Assembly: GCF_007183175.1 (NCBI RefSeq)
Contig: NZ_AP019807.1
Coordinates: forward strand, 2,028,001 to 2,092,000
Reading direction: 5' to 3'
From: Microbulbifer sp. GL-2
Lineage (GTDB): Bacteria > Pseudomonadota > Gammaproteobacteria > Pseudomonadales > Cellvibrionaceae
Length of the DNA stretch: 64,000 bases
The position numbers were made by a program, and so were the translations under genes. The notes below the pieces were generated by a model that saw only the letters and a list, made by a program, of their open reading frames with translations, was not told the origin of the DNA and searched no databases. Below, in pieces: positions 54,572 to 63,284 of the stretch. The first letter of the stretch is position 1, and each line of letters opens with the position of its first letter.

Positions 54572-55222
54572 ATGTCGCTGCAATTTCACTCGGTCCCGGT
54601 TACTCCCTTTCAGCAAAATTGCACTTTGCTCTGGTGTGATGACAGCAAACGCGCCGCAGTAGTGGATCCGGGTGGCGACCTCGACAAGATTCTCACTGCT
54701 GTAGAAGAGCGTGGCCTTAAGCTGGAAAAAATATTGCTAACCCACGGCCATCTGGACCATGTGGGGGGCACTGCGACCCTGTCCAAACAGCTGCAATTAC
54801 CTGTTGAAGGTCCGCATAAAGGCGATAATTTTTGGATAGAGCAGTTGCCGGTACAGGCACAGATGTTTGGTTTTCCCGCAGTGGAGGTGTTTACCCCGGA
54901 CCGCTGGCTGGAACAAGGGGATACTGTCACTGTCGGTGAAGAGGAGCTGGAGGTGCACCACTGTCCTGGTCATACACCTGGCCACGTAGTGTTTTTTCAC
55001 CGCCCGAGCCATCTGGCACTGGTGGGTGATGTTCTGTTTGCAGGTTCCATTGGGCGCACTGATTTTCCTCAGGGGGATCACGATACCCTGATCCGCTCGA
55101 TCAAGGAGCGCCTCTGGCCTCTCGGCGATGAAGTACGCTTTGTGCCCGGCCACGGCCCCATGTCCACTTTCGGCAAGGAACGCCAAACTAACCCGTTTGT
55201 AGCGGACAAGCGCTTTGGGTGA
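54572..55222 (+). CDS. MBL-fold hydrolase (YcbL/glyoxalase II-like)
   Basis: A 216-residue metallo-beta-lactamase-fold hydrolase. ATG 54572 is used (AGGAT upstream); an in-frame TTG at 54545 is rejected. The metal motif THGHLDHVGG (about 55-64), a second His in HCPGHTPGHVVF, the Asp in LVGDVLFAGSIGRTD and the terminal VPGHGPMS are intact. Closest in style to YcbL, a small glyoxalase-II-like enzyme that hydrolyses thioesters such as S-D-lactoylglutathione; activity not proven. It probably belongs to one operon with neighbours downstream. Confidence 0.9.
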   Translation: MSLQFHSVPVTPFQQNCTLLWCDDSKRAAVVDPGGDLDKILTAVEERGLKLEKILLTHGHLDHVGGTATLSKQLQLPVEGPHKGDNFWIEQLPVQAQMFGFPAVEVFTPDRWLEQGDTVTVGEEELEVHHCPGHTPGHVVFFHRPSHLALVGDVLFAGSIGRTDFPQGDHDTLIRSIKERLWPLGDEVRFVPGHGPMSTFGKERQTNPFVADKRFG

Positions 55223-55265
55223 GATTTAAAGCGGGAGAATAATAACCAATACGGGAGAACAGCCA

Positions 55266-55877
55266 ATGTTTGCAAAGTTAAGTGTGCCTCTGCTGATTTT
55301 TGCCTTTGTGCTGAGTGGTTGTGCGGTAATTTCCGAGGACGAATGTCGCGCTGGACTCTGGTATGAGCGCGGTGTGCAGGATGGTGCTCGCGGGCGCTCC
55401 CAGTCGCTGGTAAACGACCTGGCTCAGGAATGCCAGAGCTACGAAATTTACGTGGATAATGAAGCCTGGTTACGTGGTCACGAGGAGGGTGTAGAGCAGT
55501 TCTGCACACCAGACAACGGCTATCAACAGGGGCGCCGGGGGCAGAAATATGAGGGCGTGTGTACAGGCCCCACCGCCGATATCTTTGTGCAAAATTACCA
55601 ACGCGGCCTGGCCGAGTACCGTGTTGAGCAACATTATCGCAACTTGTTATGGCGCCGCGACAATTTAGAGAGGGAGCTGTATTCCCTGCACTATGCTCTC
55701 AGGCATACCGACAATGATGGCCAGCGACGCTCTCTGCATTTCCAGCACAGTCGCCTGGAATGGGAACTGCGTTTGCTGGATATGGAATTGCACCGCTATG
55801 GGCTTTTCGGCCCCCATTACTACACTCCCGGCTTATATCCCCGCGGGTTTTTCTCTTCCGGCTTTTTTTACTGGTGA
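55266..55877 (+). CDS. DUF2799 lipoprotein
   Basis: A 203-residue lipoprotein (lipobox LSGC near residue 19) with the DUF2799 pattern: ECRAGLWYERGVQDGARGR, QECQSYEI, WLRGHEEGVEQFC, GYQQGRRGQKYEGVC. Several cysteines in the first half probably form disulfides. A basic, charged helical tail follows (LLWRRDNLERELYSLHYALR), then an aromatic end GFFSSGFFYW. Anchored to an envelope membrane; function unknown. Confidence 0.85.
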   Translation: MFAKLSVPLLIFAFVLSGCAVISEDECRAGLWYERGVQDGARGRSQSLVNDLAQECQSYEIYVDNEAWLRGHEEGVEQFCTPDNGYQQGRRGQKYEGVCTGPTADIFVQNYQRGLAEYRVEQHYRNLLWRRDNLERELYSLHYALRHTDNDGQRRSLHFQHSRLEWELRLLDMELHRYGLFGPHYYTPGLYPRGFFSSGFFYW

Positions 55878-55950
55878 ATCAAATGATGAGGTGCGATCGA
55901 GGTAAAACTTCGTTCGCACTCCACCGCTATTTTTCAAGAGAGTTTATTTC

Positions 55951-56382
55951 ATGGCAATCTGGCACAGCACACCCACCTTGCAGGATATTAACCAGGGTAC
56001 GGCCCAATGTATGCCTGGCTATCTCGGTTTACAGATTACTGAGATCGGTGAGGACTATCTGGAGGGCAAGTTACCGGTAGATCACCGCACCCGTCAGCCT
56101 TTCGGAATTTTACATGGCGGTGCCAATGTAGTATTGGCTGAGACCCTGGGCTCCATCGGTGCCAACCTGCTGGTAGATACCAGCAAATACTATTGTGTTG
56201 GCCAGGAAATTAATGCAAATCACCTGCGCCCTGTGCCGGATGGCGAGGTCGTCGGCAGGGCCAAGCCTGTACATATCGGGCGTACCAGCCAAGTCTGGGA
56301 AATTCTGATTTATGCGCCCAACGGAAAGCTGAGCTGCATTTCCCGTATCACCATGGCGGTGGTGGCCCACAGTGGTCAGTAA
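55951..56382 (+). CDS. Hotdog-fold thioesterase (PaaI/YdiI-like)
   Basis: A 143-residue single hotdog domain. The PaaI-type motif FGILHGGANVVLAETLGS (about 51-68) carries the catalytic HGG segment and the Glu of AETLGS; INANHLRPVPDGEV is the second family motif. Such enzymes hydrolyse acyl-CoA thioesters (phenylacetyl-CoA, 1,4-dihydroxy-2-naphthoyl-CoA). The substrate is not determined by sequence alone. It is followed after 30 bases by a YgjP-like peptidase. Confidence 0.88.
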   Translation: MAIWHSTPTLQDINQGTAQCMPGYLGLQITEIGEDYLEGKLPVDHRTRQPFGILHGGANVVLAETLGSIGANLLVDTSKYYCVGQEINANHLRPVPDGEVVGRAKPVHIGRTSQVWEILIYAPNGKLSCISRITMAVVAHSGQ

Positions 56383-56412
56383 ATTGTGCAATGCCCCGGT
56401 GGAGTTGTCCCG

Positions 56413-57120
56413 GTGAGTGAAGTGCGCGAGTTTATTTTTGAGGATATTCCCTATCGAGTGGTGCGCTCTGCGCGCCGCAAGCGCTTGGGCCTGGTACTGG
56501 CACAGGCCGGAGTGGAAGTGCGGATACCGCAGCGCTGCGCCGCACGCCATGGTCACCTGTTCCTGCAGGAAAATATCCATTGGGTGCGTGCTCAGTTACT
56601 TGCGGCCAATCAACGCGCATCCCAGGTGCCGCATTACACCTATGCTTTTGGCGAACATTTTACCTGGCTGGGGAGACAACTGCCGCTAGAGCGCGCGAGA
56701 AACACTCGTGATGCCGGAATGGCCCCGGACTCCATTCGTCTCTATACCCGCTCACAGGCACCTGACCAGGCTCAACTGCAGGGCGCTTTACAGCGCCTTT
56801 ACCAGCGTGAGGCACTGGCCCTGTTGAAAGAAAAATCTCAACAGGTGGCAGATCAACTGGGGGTGATATTCTCTTCGGTGCGTGTACGTCGCACCAAAAG
56901 TAAGTGGGGACACTGCAGTATCCGTGGAGAGCTTCAGTACAACTGGCTTGTTTGCCTGGCTCCCGAACCGATAGTGGACTACCTCGTTGCACATGAGGTA
57001 TGCCATCTGCGGCACCATAACCACAGTCGGGAATTCTGGCAGTTGGTACAGGGAGTTTGCCCCCGCTTTAAAGAATTGCGCAGATGGTTGCGCGATAACG
57101 GCCACCGTCTCACTGTGTAA
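56413..57120 (+). CDS. YgjP-like (DUF45) zinc metallopeptidase
   Basis: About 235 residues. GTG 56413 is used because GGTGGA is 8 bases before it; GTG 56386 in frame is an alternative. The N-terminal part (RRKRLGLVLAQAGVEVRIP) and the WGHCS and HEVCHLRHHNHSREFW region with the HExxH zinc motif match YgjP/SprT-like DUF45 proteins. It probably acts in the cytosol; the substrate is unknown. It lies directly before rlmD. Confidence 0.88.
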   Translation: MSEVREFIFEDIPYRVVRSARRKRLGLVLAQAGVEVRIPQRCAARHGHLFLQENIHWVRAQLLAANQRASQVPHYTYAFGEHFTWLGRQLPLERARNTRDAGMAPDSIRLYTRSQAPDQAQLQGALQRLYQREALALLKEKSQQVADQLGVIFSSVRVRRTKSKWGHCSIRGELQYNWLVCLAPEPIVDYLVAHEVCHLRHHNHSREFWQLVQGVCPRFKELRRWLRDNGHRLTV

Positions 57121-57156
57121 AAAATACCAGTGCAGTTCAGATGTTTCAAAATTCAG

Positions 57157-58530
57157 ATGAGTAGCATGAGTAAAAAACCGCGTTTTATTACTTCGCGTAA
57201 ACCGGCAAAAAAAACACTGCCAGCCGAGGTCGAAGTCAGCGTAGAGAAATTCAGCCACGATATGCGCGGTATCGCCCGTGTTGCCGGTAAAACAGTATTT
57301 ATTGATAACGCCCTGCCGGGGGAAAAAGTGCATTTTCGCTACAACACTCGTCGTGCCCGCTTTGATGAGGGCACTGCTGTTGATATTTTGCAGGCTTCAC
57401 CACAGCGCTGCGTACCACGCTGTCCCCATGTAGATCTCTGTGGTGGCTGCTCAATACAGCATCTACAAACGCGTGAACAAATTGCCGAAAAGCAAAAAAT
57501 ATTATTGGATCAACTCTTCCGTTTTGGAAGTATTACGCCGGGGGATATATTGCCGCCACTGGTCGCCGAATCCTATGGTTATCGACGCAGAGCACGTATC
57601 GGAATTCGCCAGTTGAAATCCCGCAAGGGCAGGGAGTTGATTTTTGGATTTCGTAAAAAACGCAGCAATGATTTGACTGATATCAATGAGTGCCATGTGT
57701 TGCACCCGGCAATTGCCGGGCGGATACCACAATTGAAAAAACTGGTGGCTGACTGCGATGGCCGAATGCACTTTTCACAGCTGGATGTGGCGGTGGGGGA
57801 TGATGTGGTGGCACTGGTACTGCGTCATTTACGACCATTGGCGGATAGTGATAGAGAGCGCTGGGTGGCCTTTGCTAAAAGTGCAGGTATACACATGTAT
57901 ATACAGGCTGCTGATGCCGACTCCGCTCAACGCTTGTGGCCCCGGGAAGGGGAGGCTTTTCTCAGCTATCAACTGCCTGAATTTGATCTGACCCTGCGCT
58001 TTCAGCCAGCAGATTTTGTCCAGGTTAATTTCGAAATTAATCGCCAAATGGTGAGTCATGCACTGCAGCTGCTGGACCCGCAATCCTATGAGCGGGTACT
58101 GGATCTTTTCTGTGGCTTGGGGAATTTCACCCTCCCGCTGGCGCGACGTGCGGGTGAAGTGGTCGGGGTTGAAGGCCAGGGCGTGCTCACCCGCCGGGGA
58201 GTGGAGAATGCTGCACTTAATAATTTGGATAATGTGCAATTTCACGCAGCAGATCTGAATGAAGAAATAGCAAATCAAGCCTGGGCCAAGGGCGGTTTCG
58301 ATAAAATCCTGTTGGACCCTCCGCGTAGTGGTGCACTGCAGGTGGTGCGAGGTATCGCGCGCTTTGAAGCAAAGAAAATTGTCTATATCTCCTGTAATCC
58401 GGCCACCCTCGCACGGGATGCCGGGGAGCTGGCACAGTTCGGCTATCGCCTGAGTCAGGCTGGGGTGATGGATATGTTCCCCCATACCGATCATGTCGAG
58501 TCCATGGCGGTTTTTGAACGGGAATCCTGA
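57157..58530 (+). CDS. rlmD: 23S rRNA (uracil-1939-C5)-methyltransferase
   Basis: About 457 residues. ATG 57157 (or ATG 57166) is used in place of an upstream GTG at 57130, as no ribosome site distinguishes them. A TRAM domain (about 22-80) precedes the iron-sulfur cluster cysteines Cys89, Cys95, Cys98 and Cys179 (RCPHVDLCGGC, INECHVL). A SAM-binding methyltransferase domain with VLDLFCGLGNFTLPLAR and the catalytic Cys in YISCNPATLARD closes the protein. It methylates U1939 of 23S rRNA. Family length and motifs are all normal. Confidence 0.95.
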   Translation: MSSMSKKPRFITSRKPAKKTLPAEVEVSVEKFSHDMRGIARVAGKTVFIDNALPGEKVHFRYNTRRARFDEGTAVDILQASPQRCVPRCPHVDLCGGCSIQHLQTREQIAEKQKILLDQLFRFGSITPGDILPPLVAESYGYRRRARIGIRQLKSRKGRELIFGFRKKRSNDLTDINECHVLHPAIAGRIPQLKKLVADCDGRMHFSQLDVAVGDDVVALVLRHLRPLADSDRERWVAFAKSAGIHMYIQAADADSAQRLWPREGEAFLSYQLPEFDLTLRFQPADFVQVNFEINRQMVSHALQLLDPQSYERVLDLFCGLGNFTLPLARRAGEVVGVEGQGVLTRRGVENAALNNLDNVQFHAADLNEEIANQAWAKGGFDKILLDPPRSGALQVVRGIARFEAKKIVYISCNPATLARDAGELAQFGYRLSQAGVMDMFPHTDHVESMAVFERES

Positions 58531-58712
58531 ACAGTTAATTGGCTAGTCAAAAATAATCGATGCAAAAAAGCCGGGATGTTTCAGGGCAATTATGGTGCGG
58601 GTGGCCCGGTTATTGGGGGGGAGGTAAATAGAGAAAAATACGCCTGGTTACCGCATTGGTACCAAAGGAAAACTAACGTACACTGCTGGCAAATCCTTGA
58701 AGCGAAGATGTT

Positions 58713-59081
58713 ATGCAAAGTGCACCCCTGACTAATGATTTTGAAGAAAACTGTGCGCGTTTTTTGCCTGAGGCGGCTGGACAAGGCTGTGTGTGGGCGT
58801 TGCAGGGGGAGGATGGCTTTGCATTATGCGAATCGGAGAAGCGTGCGCAAAGCGAAGTGATGCCGTTCTGGTCGCAGCGTGAATTCGCTGAGATGCACTG
58901 TGAAGGCGATTGGGCCGAATACGAAGCAGTAGCCATCGACCTGGAAGAATTTATGGATGATTGGCTCACTGGTATGCATGAAGACGTGCTGCTAGTAGGA
59001 CTGAACTGGAACACTGAACTGGAAGGGGTGGAGCTGGAGCCGCTCGATCTACTGGAGCAGCTGGAGCAGGAGCTGCAATAA
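58713..59081 (+). CDS. DUF2750 protein
   Basis: A 122-residue acidic protein with the DUF2750 pattern (VWALQGEDGFALCES, MPFWSQREFAEMH, IDLEEFMDDWLTGM, EDVLLVGLNWN). Glutamate-rich C-terminus (LEPLDLLEQLEQEL). Cytosolic; function unknown. It lies 55 bases before the VOC gene. Confidence 0.88.
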   Translation: MQSAPLTNDFEENCARFLPEAAGQGCVWALQGEDGFALCESEKRAQSEVMPFWSQREFAEMHCEGDWAEYEAVAIDLEEFMDDWLTGMHEDVLLVGLNWNTELEGVELEPLDLLEQLEQELQ

Positions 59082-59136
59082 GCCACGCCAGAGTGCACCA
59101 CCCGGCGGATAAAAATCATACAAGAGGGTGTCTCAA

Positions 59137-59520
59137 ATGGGGCAGATTCTCGGCTTGCACACGGTTATTTATGGTGTAACGGATATTGCGGAAGCCAAAG
59201 CCTGGTATACGCAAGTACTGGAACAGGACCCCTATTTTGATAGTGAATGCTATGTGGGGTTTCGAATCGGCCAGTGTGAGCTGGGCCTGAACCCGGATGC
59301 GCGCAGTGCAATCAGTCGTGCGGATGGTGTGATCGCCTATTGGGCGGTTGCGGATATGGCCGCACAGGTAGAACGTCTCGGAGCCATGGGTGCGCGACAA
59401 CACAGCGATGTGGTGGATGTTGGTGAGGGCGTACTGATGGCGAGCTTTCTCGACCCCTACGGCAACATTTTTGGGTTGATCGAACACCCGCAAGTTAAGC
59501 CGGAGGTTTCAGAACAGTAA
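59137..59520 (+). CDS. VOC-family (glyoxalase-like) protein
   Basis: A 127-residue vicinal-oxygen-chelate domain protein. ATG 59137 is preferred because AAGAGG is then 9 bases upstream; an in-frame GTG at 59128 overlaps it. VOC hallmarks: HTVIYGVTDIAEAKAWYTQVL at the start and SFLDPYGNIFGLIEHP at the end. The metal ligands (His and Glu) are partly kept (H near the start, E in the last motif). Substrate unknown. A short-chain dehydrogenase follows 14 bases later, probably in one unit. Confidence 0.88.
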   Translation: MGQILGLHTVIYGVTDIAEAKAWYTQVLEQDPYFDSECYVGFRIGQCELGLNPDARSAISRADGVIAYWAVADMAAQVERLGAMGARQHSDVVDVGEGVLMASFLDPYGNIFGLIEHPQVKPEVSEQ

Positions 59521-59534
59521 ACGGAGCAGTCCCC

Positions 59535-60464
59535 GTGAACAGACCGCCAGTATCCAGTTTTCGTACTTCAAATCAGAGCTTTGCGGCAGAGAGCCTAGCC
59601 CAGATAGGGCGCGGCTATGTGGCGCCGGACAGGGTTGTCCTGATTACCGGGTGTTCCAGCGGTATCGGGCGCGAACTGGCCCTGACGTTACACCGCCGCG
59701 GCACAATTGTCATTGCCACGGCAAGGCGCCCGGAAAGCCTGCAAGAGCTAGCCGATCTGGGGATCGCCACGGAGGCCCTGGATGTCAATTGTCAGACGGA
59801 TATCAATCGCGTGGTGCACGCCCTCAAAGCTGCCTACGGACGCCTGGACATATTGATCAATAACGCCGGTTACGGGCAGATGGGGCCATTATTGGAGCTG
59901 GATACACGGACCCTGGAAAACCAGTTCCGAACCAATGTATTCGCGCCGCTCGCAGTGGTACGTGCCTGCGTACCACTGATGCGCAGGGGGCGGGGCAGTG
60001 TGGTCTGTAATATCGGCTCGGTCTCCGGTGTATTGGCAACACCCTTCTCCGGTGCCTACTGTGCCTCCAAGGCGGCCCTACACTCACTTTCTGAAGTACT
60101 GCGCCTCGAACTAAAACCCTTTGGCATTCGAGTGATGACAGTACAGCCGGGGGCTATTGCCTCGGAATTTGGCCGTCATGCGGAAATATCGCTACGCGGC
60201 CTCCTACCACCGGATTCACTGTATAAGCGCCAGGAGGAGACAGTGCGTGCACGCGCTCAGGAGTCGCAGCAAAATGCCACTCTGGCCAGCACTTTGGCGC
60301 GCAAACTGGTACGAGAGCTGCTGCGCAAGCGGCCGCGTACATTGGTACGAATTGGTAATCGAAGTAGCCTATTGCCCTGGCTGGCACGCTGGCTGCCCCG
60401 CGGACTGCGGGACTGGCTCATGTTGCGTCGCTTTAAGTTAAACCGGTTAGCACAAAAAGCCTGA
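59535..60464 (+). CDS. Short-chain dehydrogenase/reductase
   Basis: A 309-residue SDR enzyme. Nucleotide motif TGCSSGIG (38-45), NNAG in ILINNAGYG, Ser in NIGSVSG and the catalytic YCASK (Tyr and Lys) are all present. A long N-terminal extension (about 30 residues) and a basic C-terminal tail (LRKRPRTLVRIGNRSS to LMLRRFKLNRLAQ) are unusual; the tail could touch membrane or nucleic acid. It probably reduces a lipid, steroid-like or aromatic ketone; the substrate is unknown. Confidence 0.9.
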   Translation: MNRPPVSSFRTSNQSFAAESLAQIGRGYVAPDRVVLITGCSSGIGRELALTLHRRGTIVIATARRPESLQELADLGIATEALDVNCQTDINRVVHALKAAYGRLDILINNAGYGQMGPLLELDTRTLENQFRTNVFAPLAVVRACVPLMRRGRGSVVCNIGSVSGVLATPFSGAYCASKAALHSLSEVLRLELKPFGIRVMTVQPGAIASEFGRHAEISLRGLLPPDSLYKRQEETVRARAQESQQNATLASTLARKLVRELLRKRPRTLVRIGNRSSLLPWLARWLPRGLRDWLMLRRFKLNRLAQKA

Positions 60465-60507
60465 TTGTGGCTCTTTTACTGATAATTGCTAATCGGCCTG
60501 TCAGAAA

Positions 60508-61659
60508 TTATTTGTGGAGGTAGGCTTCTGGCTCTTCCAGCCAGGATTTCACTTCGGCGTGGGTACCGCTAAACAGGATTTCGTTTTCACGCTTTTTCAT
60601 CAGATAGGCGTAACTACCGTCATAATATTCTCTTAATAGAGCCATCACCAGCGGGATATAGGCTTCGCTGCAACCGCTGCGCTTCAGTTCCTGATTGGCT
60701 TCGGATAATTGTGTATCCAGCTGTTGGTAACGCTGCCCACCGAGGCGCTTGCGTATTTTCCCCAGGCTGTCACGCAGATCCTCCCCCAGTGCGACGGCAC
60801 GGAATTCAGTCGTGCCAAAGCGTGGCAGGGCATCGCTAACATAATCGCGTACGATACGGCGGGCGCGATTCTCTATTGGTTCTTCCACCAAAATACGCGG
60901 AGCTGCTTTCATCGCATTTTGCAGGGACGGTGGCAGGGCGCAACGCCCAATCAAGCGGCTTTCATCTTCGATAAAAACCCGGCCGGAAGTTTGCGCCAGT
61001 TTGAGTAAATTGATGCTAGCTTGGTTTTCGAAATCAATTTGTGCTGGCTGCTCGCGCCCTGTACGGCCAAAACTGGAGCCGCGATGCCGGGCGATTGCCT
61101 CTAGGTCCAGGGAGCGACTGGCTGCCTGAATCAACTCGGTCTTGCCGCTGCCGGTATGTCCGGCAATGACAACGAATGGTATCTGCTTACTCAGGTTTTC
61201 CAGTTCATTAATCAGGTAATTGCGCATCGCTTTGTAACCACCCTCAACTAGCGGGTAATCAATACCTGCGTCGCGCAGTAACTGCTGTGTGGTGCGTGAG
61301 CGCAGGCCGCCGCGAAAGCAGTAGAGGTAGCCTTCAGGGTGTTTGTTTATAAAGGCCTGCCAAGCAACAAGCCTTGCCTGTATTACCTCCTGTGTGGCCA
61401 GCTCCCATCCCAAGGATATGGCAGCCTGCTGCCCTATTTTCTTGTACTCGGTTCCGACCAGTTCGCGTTGTCGGTTATCCAGTAGTGGATGATTTTCTGC
61501 AGTGGGGAAGGCTCCGCGTTGGAACTCCATTTGTGCGCGCACATCCAGCAACGGAATGTCGTTGAGGAAAAGTTCTCGATAGTTTGCTGTGCTCTGCCGC
61601 AATGGAAGCCTCTCAATGGATATGGGGGATACCGATAAGATACTTGATGGTGAACCCAT
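60508..61659 (-). CDS. mnmH: tRNA 2-selenouridine synthase
   Basis: A 383-residue MnmH/SelU protein. N-terminal rhodanese domain with the catalytic Cys114 in YCFRGGLRS, then a P-loop GHTGSGKT (167-174) and the C-terminal region (GRCALPPSLQ, RIVRDYV). It geranylates and selenates 2-thiouridine at the wobble position of tRNA for Lys, Glu and Gln, using selenophosphate. That implies selenium metabolism (selD) elsewhere in the genome. It stands alone in opposite orientation to its neighbours. Confidence 0.93.
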   Translation of the reverse strand: MGSPSSILSVSPISIERLPLRQSTANYRELFLNDIPLLDVRAQMEFQRGAFPTAENHPLLDNRQRELVGTEYKKIGQQAAISLGWELATQEVIQARLVAWQAFINKHPEGYLYCFRGGLRSRTTQQLLRDAGIDYPLVEGGYKAMRNYLINELENLSKQIPFVVIAGHTGSGKTELIQAASRSLDLEAIARHRGSSFGRTGREQPAQIDFENQASINLLKLAQTSGRVFIEDESRLIGRCALPPSLQNAMKAAPRILVEEPIENRARRIVRDYVSDALPRFGTTEFRAVALGEDLRDSLGKIRKRLGGQRYQQLDTQLSEANQELKRSGCSEAYIPLVMALLREYYDGSYAYLMKKRENEILFSGTHAEVKSWLEEPEAYLHK

Positions 61660-62484
61660 GGGCCAGAATCTTGGCAGGAGTGCTTTCTTTCAGGTATTTG
61701 TACCGCTGATATTCAGGGGGAGACGCACATGCGGTAAAGACTAATACGCTTTGTTGGGTAGGATCAGCAGGAGGGAGAGAAAGAGTGGAGATCGGAGGTA
61801 ATATGAAGGAAGGAGCGTAGAAATGCGCAACCTTTTTTATGCGTCCCTGTCAACTGTTCGCCAGGTTAGCTTCATTAACAGTGTTCGCCATATGCATGTC
61901 AGTGGATGGTACTAATACCTGTTACATTGGGAAGTTTTATTTAAAGCCCTTATCAGTAATTATATTCTTTGGCTTGCATGGTGTCTGAGCTTCAATCAGT
62001 TTTTCTATTAAAACAATCAAAGTGGAACTCCAATAGTACGAAGAGTCTTGAAGTAAGTCTTGTCATCAAAGGGAAAATACATGCTGGTGAGACACGCAAA
62101 TAAGTAAGTGTGCTTTGAGAAAATTGGTTGATTAATTTCCTTGGGAGCTTCTCTTTTCCCTTTGTATGCAGATTTTTCTGGAATTTATTTGGTCCTATGA
62201 ATTTTAGGTTTGGCTGTGAGTAGTGTTCTTGCACAAAGTGGAATGGAGATTCCTCTCTATTAACCCAGGATTGATTATCCATTTCTTTTGTGTTTCATTA
62301 GTGATTGTTGGAAGCGGGGGGAAGTCTACTATAATTTTTTCTAAACCCTGTTAGAGATCTGCGTTGAATATAACCGGGGACGAATGTATTTCACAATTAG
62401 CAGTAATATTTTTTGGCTCAGCTTGAGCAATAAATAATGCGTGATTTGAGGAAATGCAGGGGACTCCAGGGAAGATGTAAAAAA
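61660..62484. other. Long gap with a doubtful small frame
   Basis: About 825 bases. A 96-codon minus-strand frame (61992-62282) starts at an ATG preceded by AAAGAA, and its first half (WVNREESPFHFVQEHYSQPN) reads like protein, but it matches no family and its end is stop-like. It could be a remnant and is not called. The ribosome site AGGGAAG at about 62471-62477 belongs to the next gene. Confidence 0.35.
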
Positions 62485-63084
62485 ATGGCAAAAAAATATA
62501 TTTATATTCCAATAAATAGCGATGAGATGCAGGAGTTTGCAAAGGACCTGGCTGGTGCTTGGAATATTCCGGTGAACCAGATTCTTGCCAACAAGGTGAC
62601 GTCTGGCGTTGGTAAAGCAATGTATCGCTGGGTGGACAAATGTCTTAGCAAACTTACTCCTTCGGACACTCTCTATATTGTAACCCATGGCACCGGTGCT
62701 CCCGATGGCAAAATGATCGGTGCCCAGCGCAACAGTGGCAAAAACAAGCAGAAGAAAGTGTATGTGAAGGGCATGGCGCAATGGCAGGGCGGTGAGTGGA
62801 AAACCTACACCCCCACCCAGTTGGCGAGCACTCTGGTAAAAGAGGGGCTGCCAGCAAACTTTGTTGACCTGCACGTCTGTGCTTGTGGTTCTGGTTACGA
62901 TGGCAGTGAACTGAGGCCCTGGGCCCAACGCTTGCTGCAGCAGATGGGCAGCAGTTACAGGAGTCTTCAGGTGACCGGATACCGGGGCTGGTTTTCCTGC
63001 AGTACCACTCGGGTCTGTATCAAGGTGGGTACAAAATTTTATCCTCTCGAAGATCGTGCTGTAACTTTCTCCCTGGGAAATTAA
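62485..63084 (+). CDS. Possible clan-CD cysteine-peptidase-like protein
   Basis: A 199-residue protein. ATG 62485 (AGGGAAG upstream) is preferred to an in-frame ATG at 62437. No signal peptide. Two features recall clan CD peptidases (caspase, gingipain, C80 MARTX cysteine peptidase). One is a hydrophobic strand followed by His-Gly (TLYIVTHGTG, His68). The other is a second hydrophobic strand followed by Ala-Cys (VDLHVCACGSG, Cys134). The spacing of about 66 residues and the GDK-type linker are compatible. Several other cysteines lie in the C-terminal part (WFSCSTTRVCIK). It may be a toxin-like or self-processing domain. The family assignment is inference from motifs only. A terminator follows. 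Confidence 0.55.
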   Translation: MAKKYIYIPINSDEMQEFAKDLAGAWNIPVNQILANKVTSGVGKAMYRWVDKCLSKLTPSDTLYIVTHGTGAPDGKMIGAQRNSGKNKQKKVYVKGMAQWQGGEWKTYTPTQLASTLVKEGLPANFVDLHVCACGSGYDGSELRPWAQRLLQQMGSSYRSLQVTGYRGWFSCSTTRVCIKVGTKFYPLEDRAVTFSLGN

Positions 63085-63101
63085 GAGCCAATTTTCAATT
63101 T

Positions 63102-63123
63102 AGTAGCACTGGGAAGTGCTACT
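63102..63123 (+). terminator. Terminator after the 62485 gene
   Basis: AGTAGCACT pairs with AGTGCTACT over a four-base loop, followed by a pyrimidine-rich stretch. It ends 18-40 bases after the stop codon. Confidence 0.7.
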
Positions 63124-63284
63124 GCTCCTCTCTTTCAGTCCAAGAATACCCTTGCTCACAGTGATAATGCTCCCACTGTCGGTGTTCTGGCATTGAATCA
63201 CTCGTCCTATTGTTTTCCTTGTGTACCCTGAATAAGTCGTCTCGAAGAATTCTTGCGGATGCCGTATCCAGGACACACCTATCC

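Noticed and set aside
61992..62282. 96-codon minus-strand frame
   Set aside because: Only the first half reads like protein; no homologous motif and no clear operon context.
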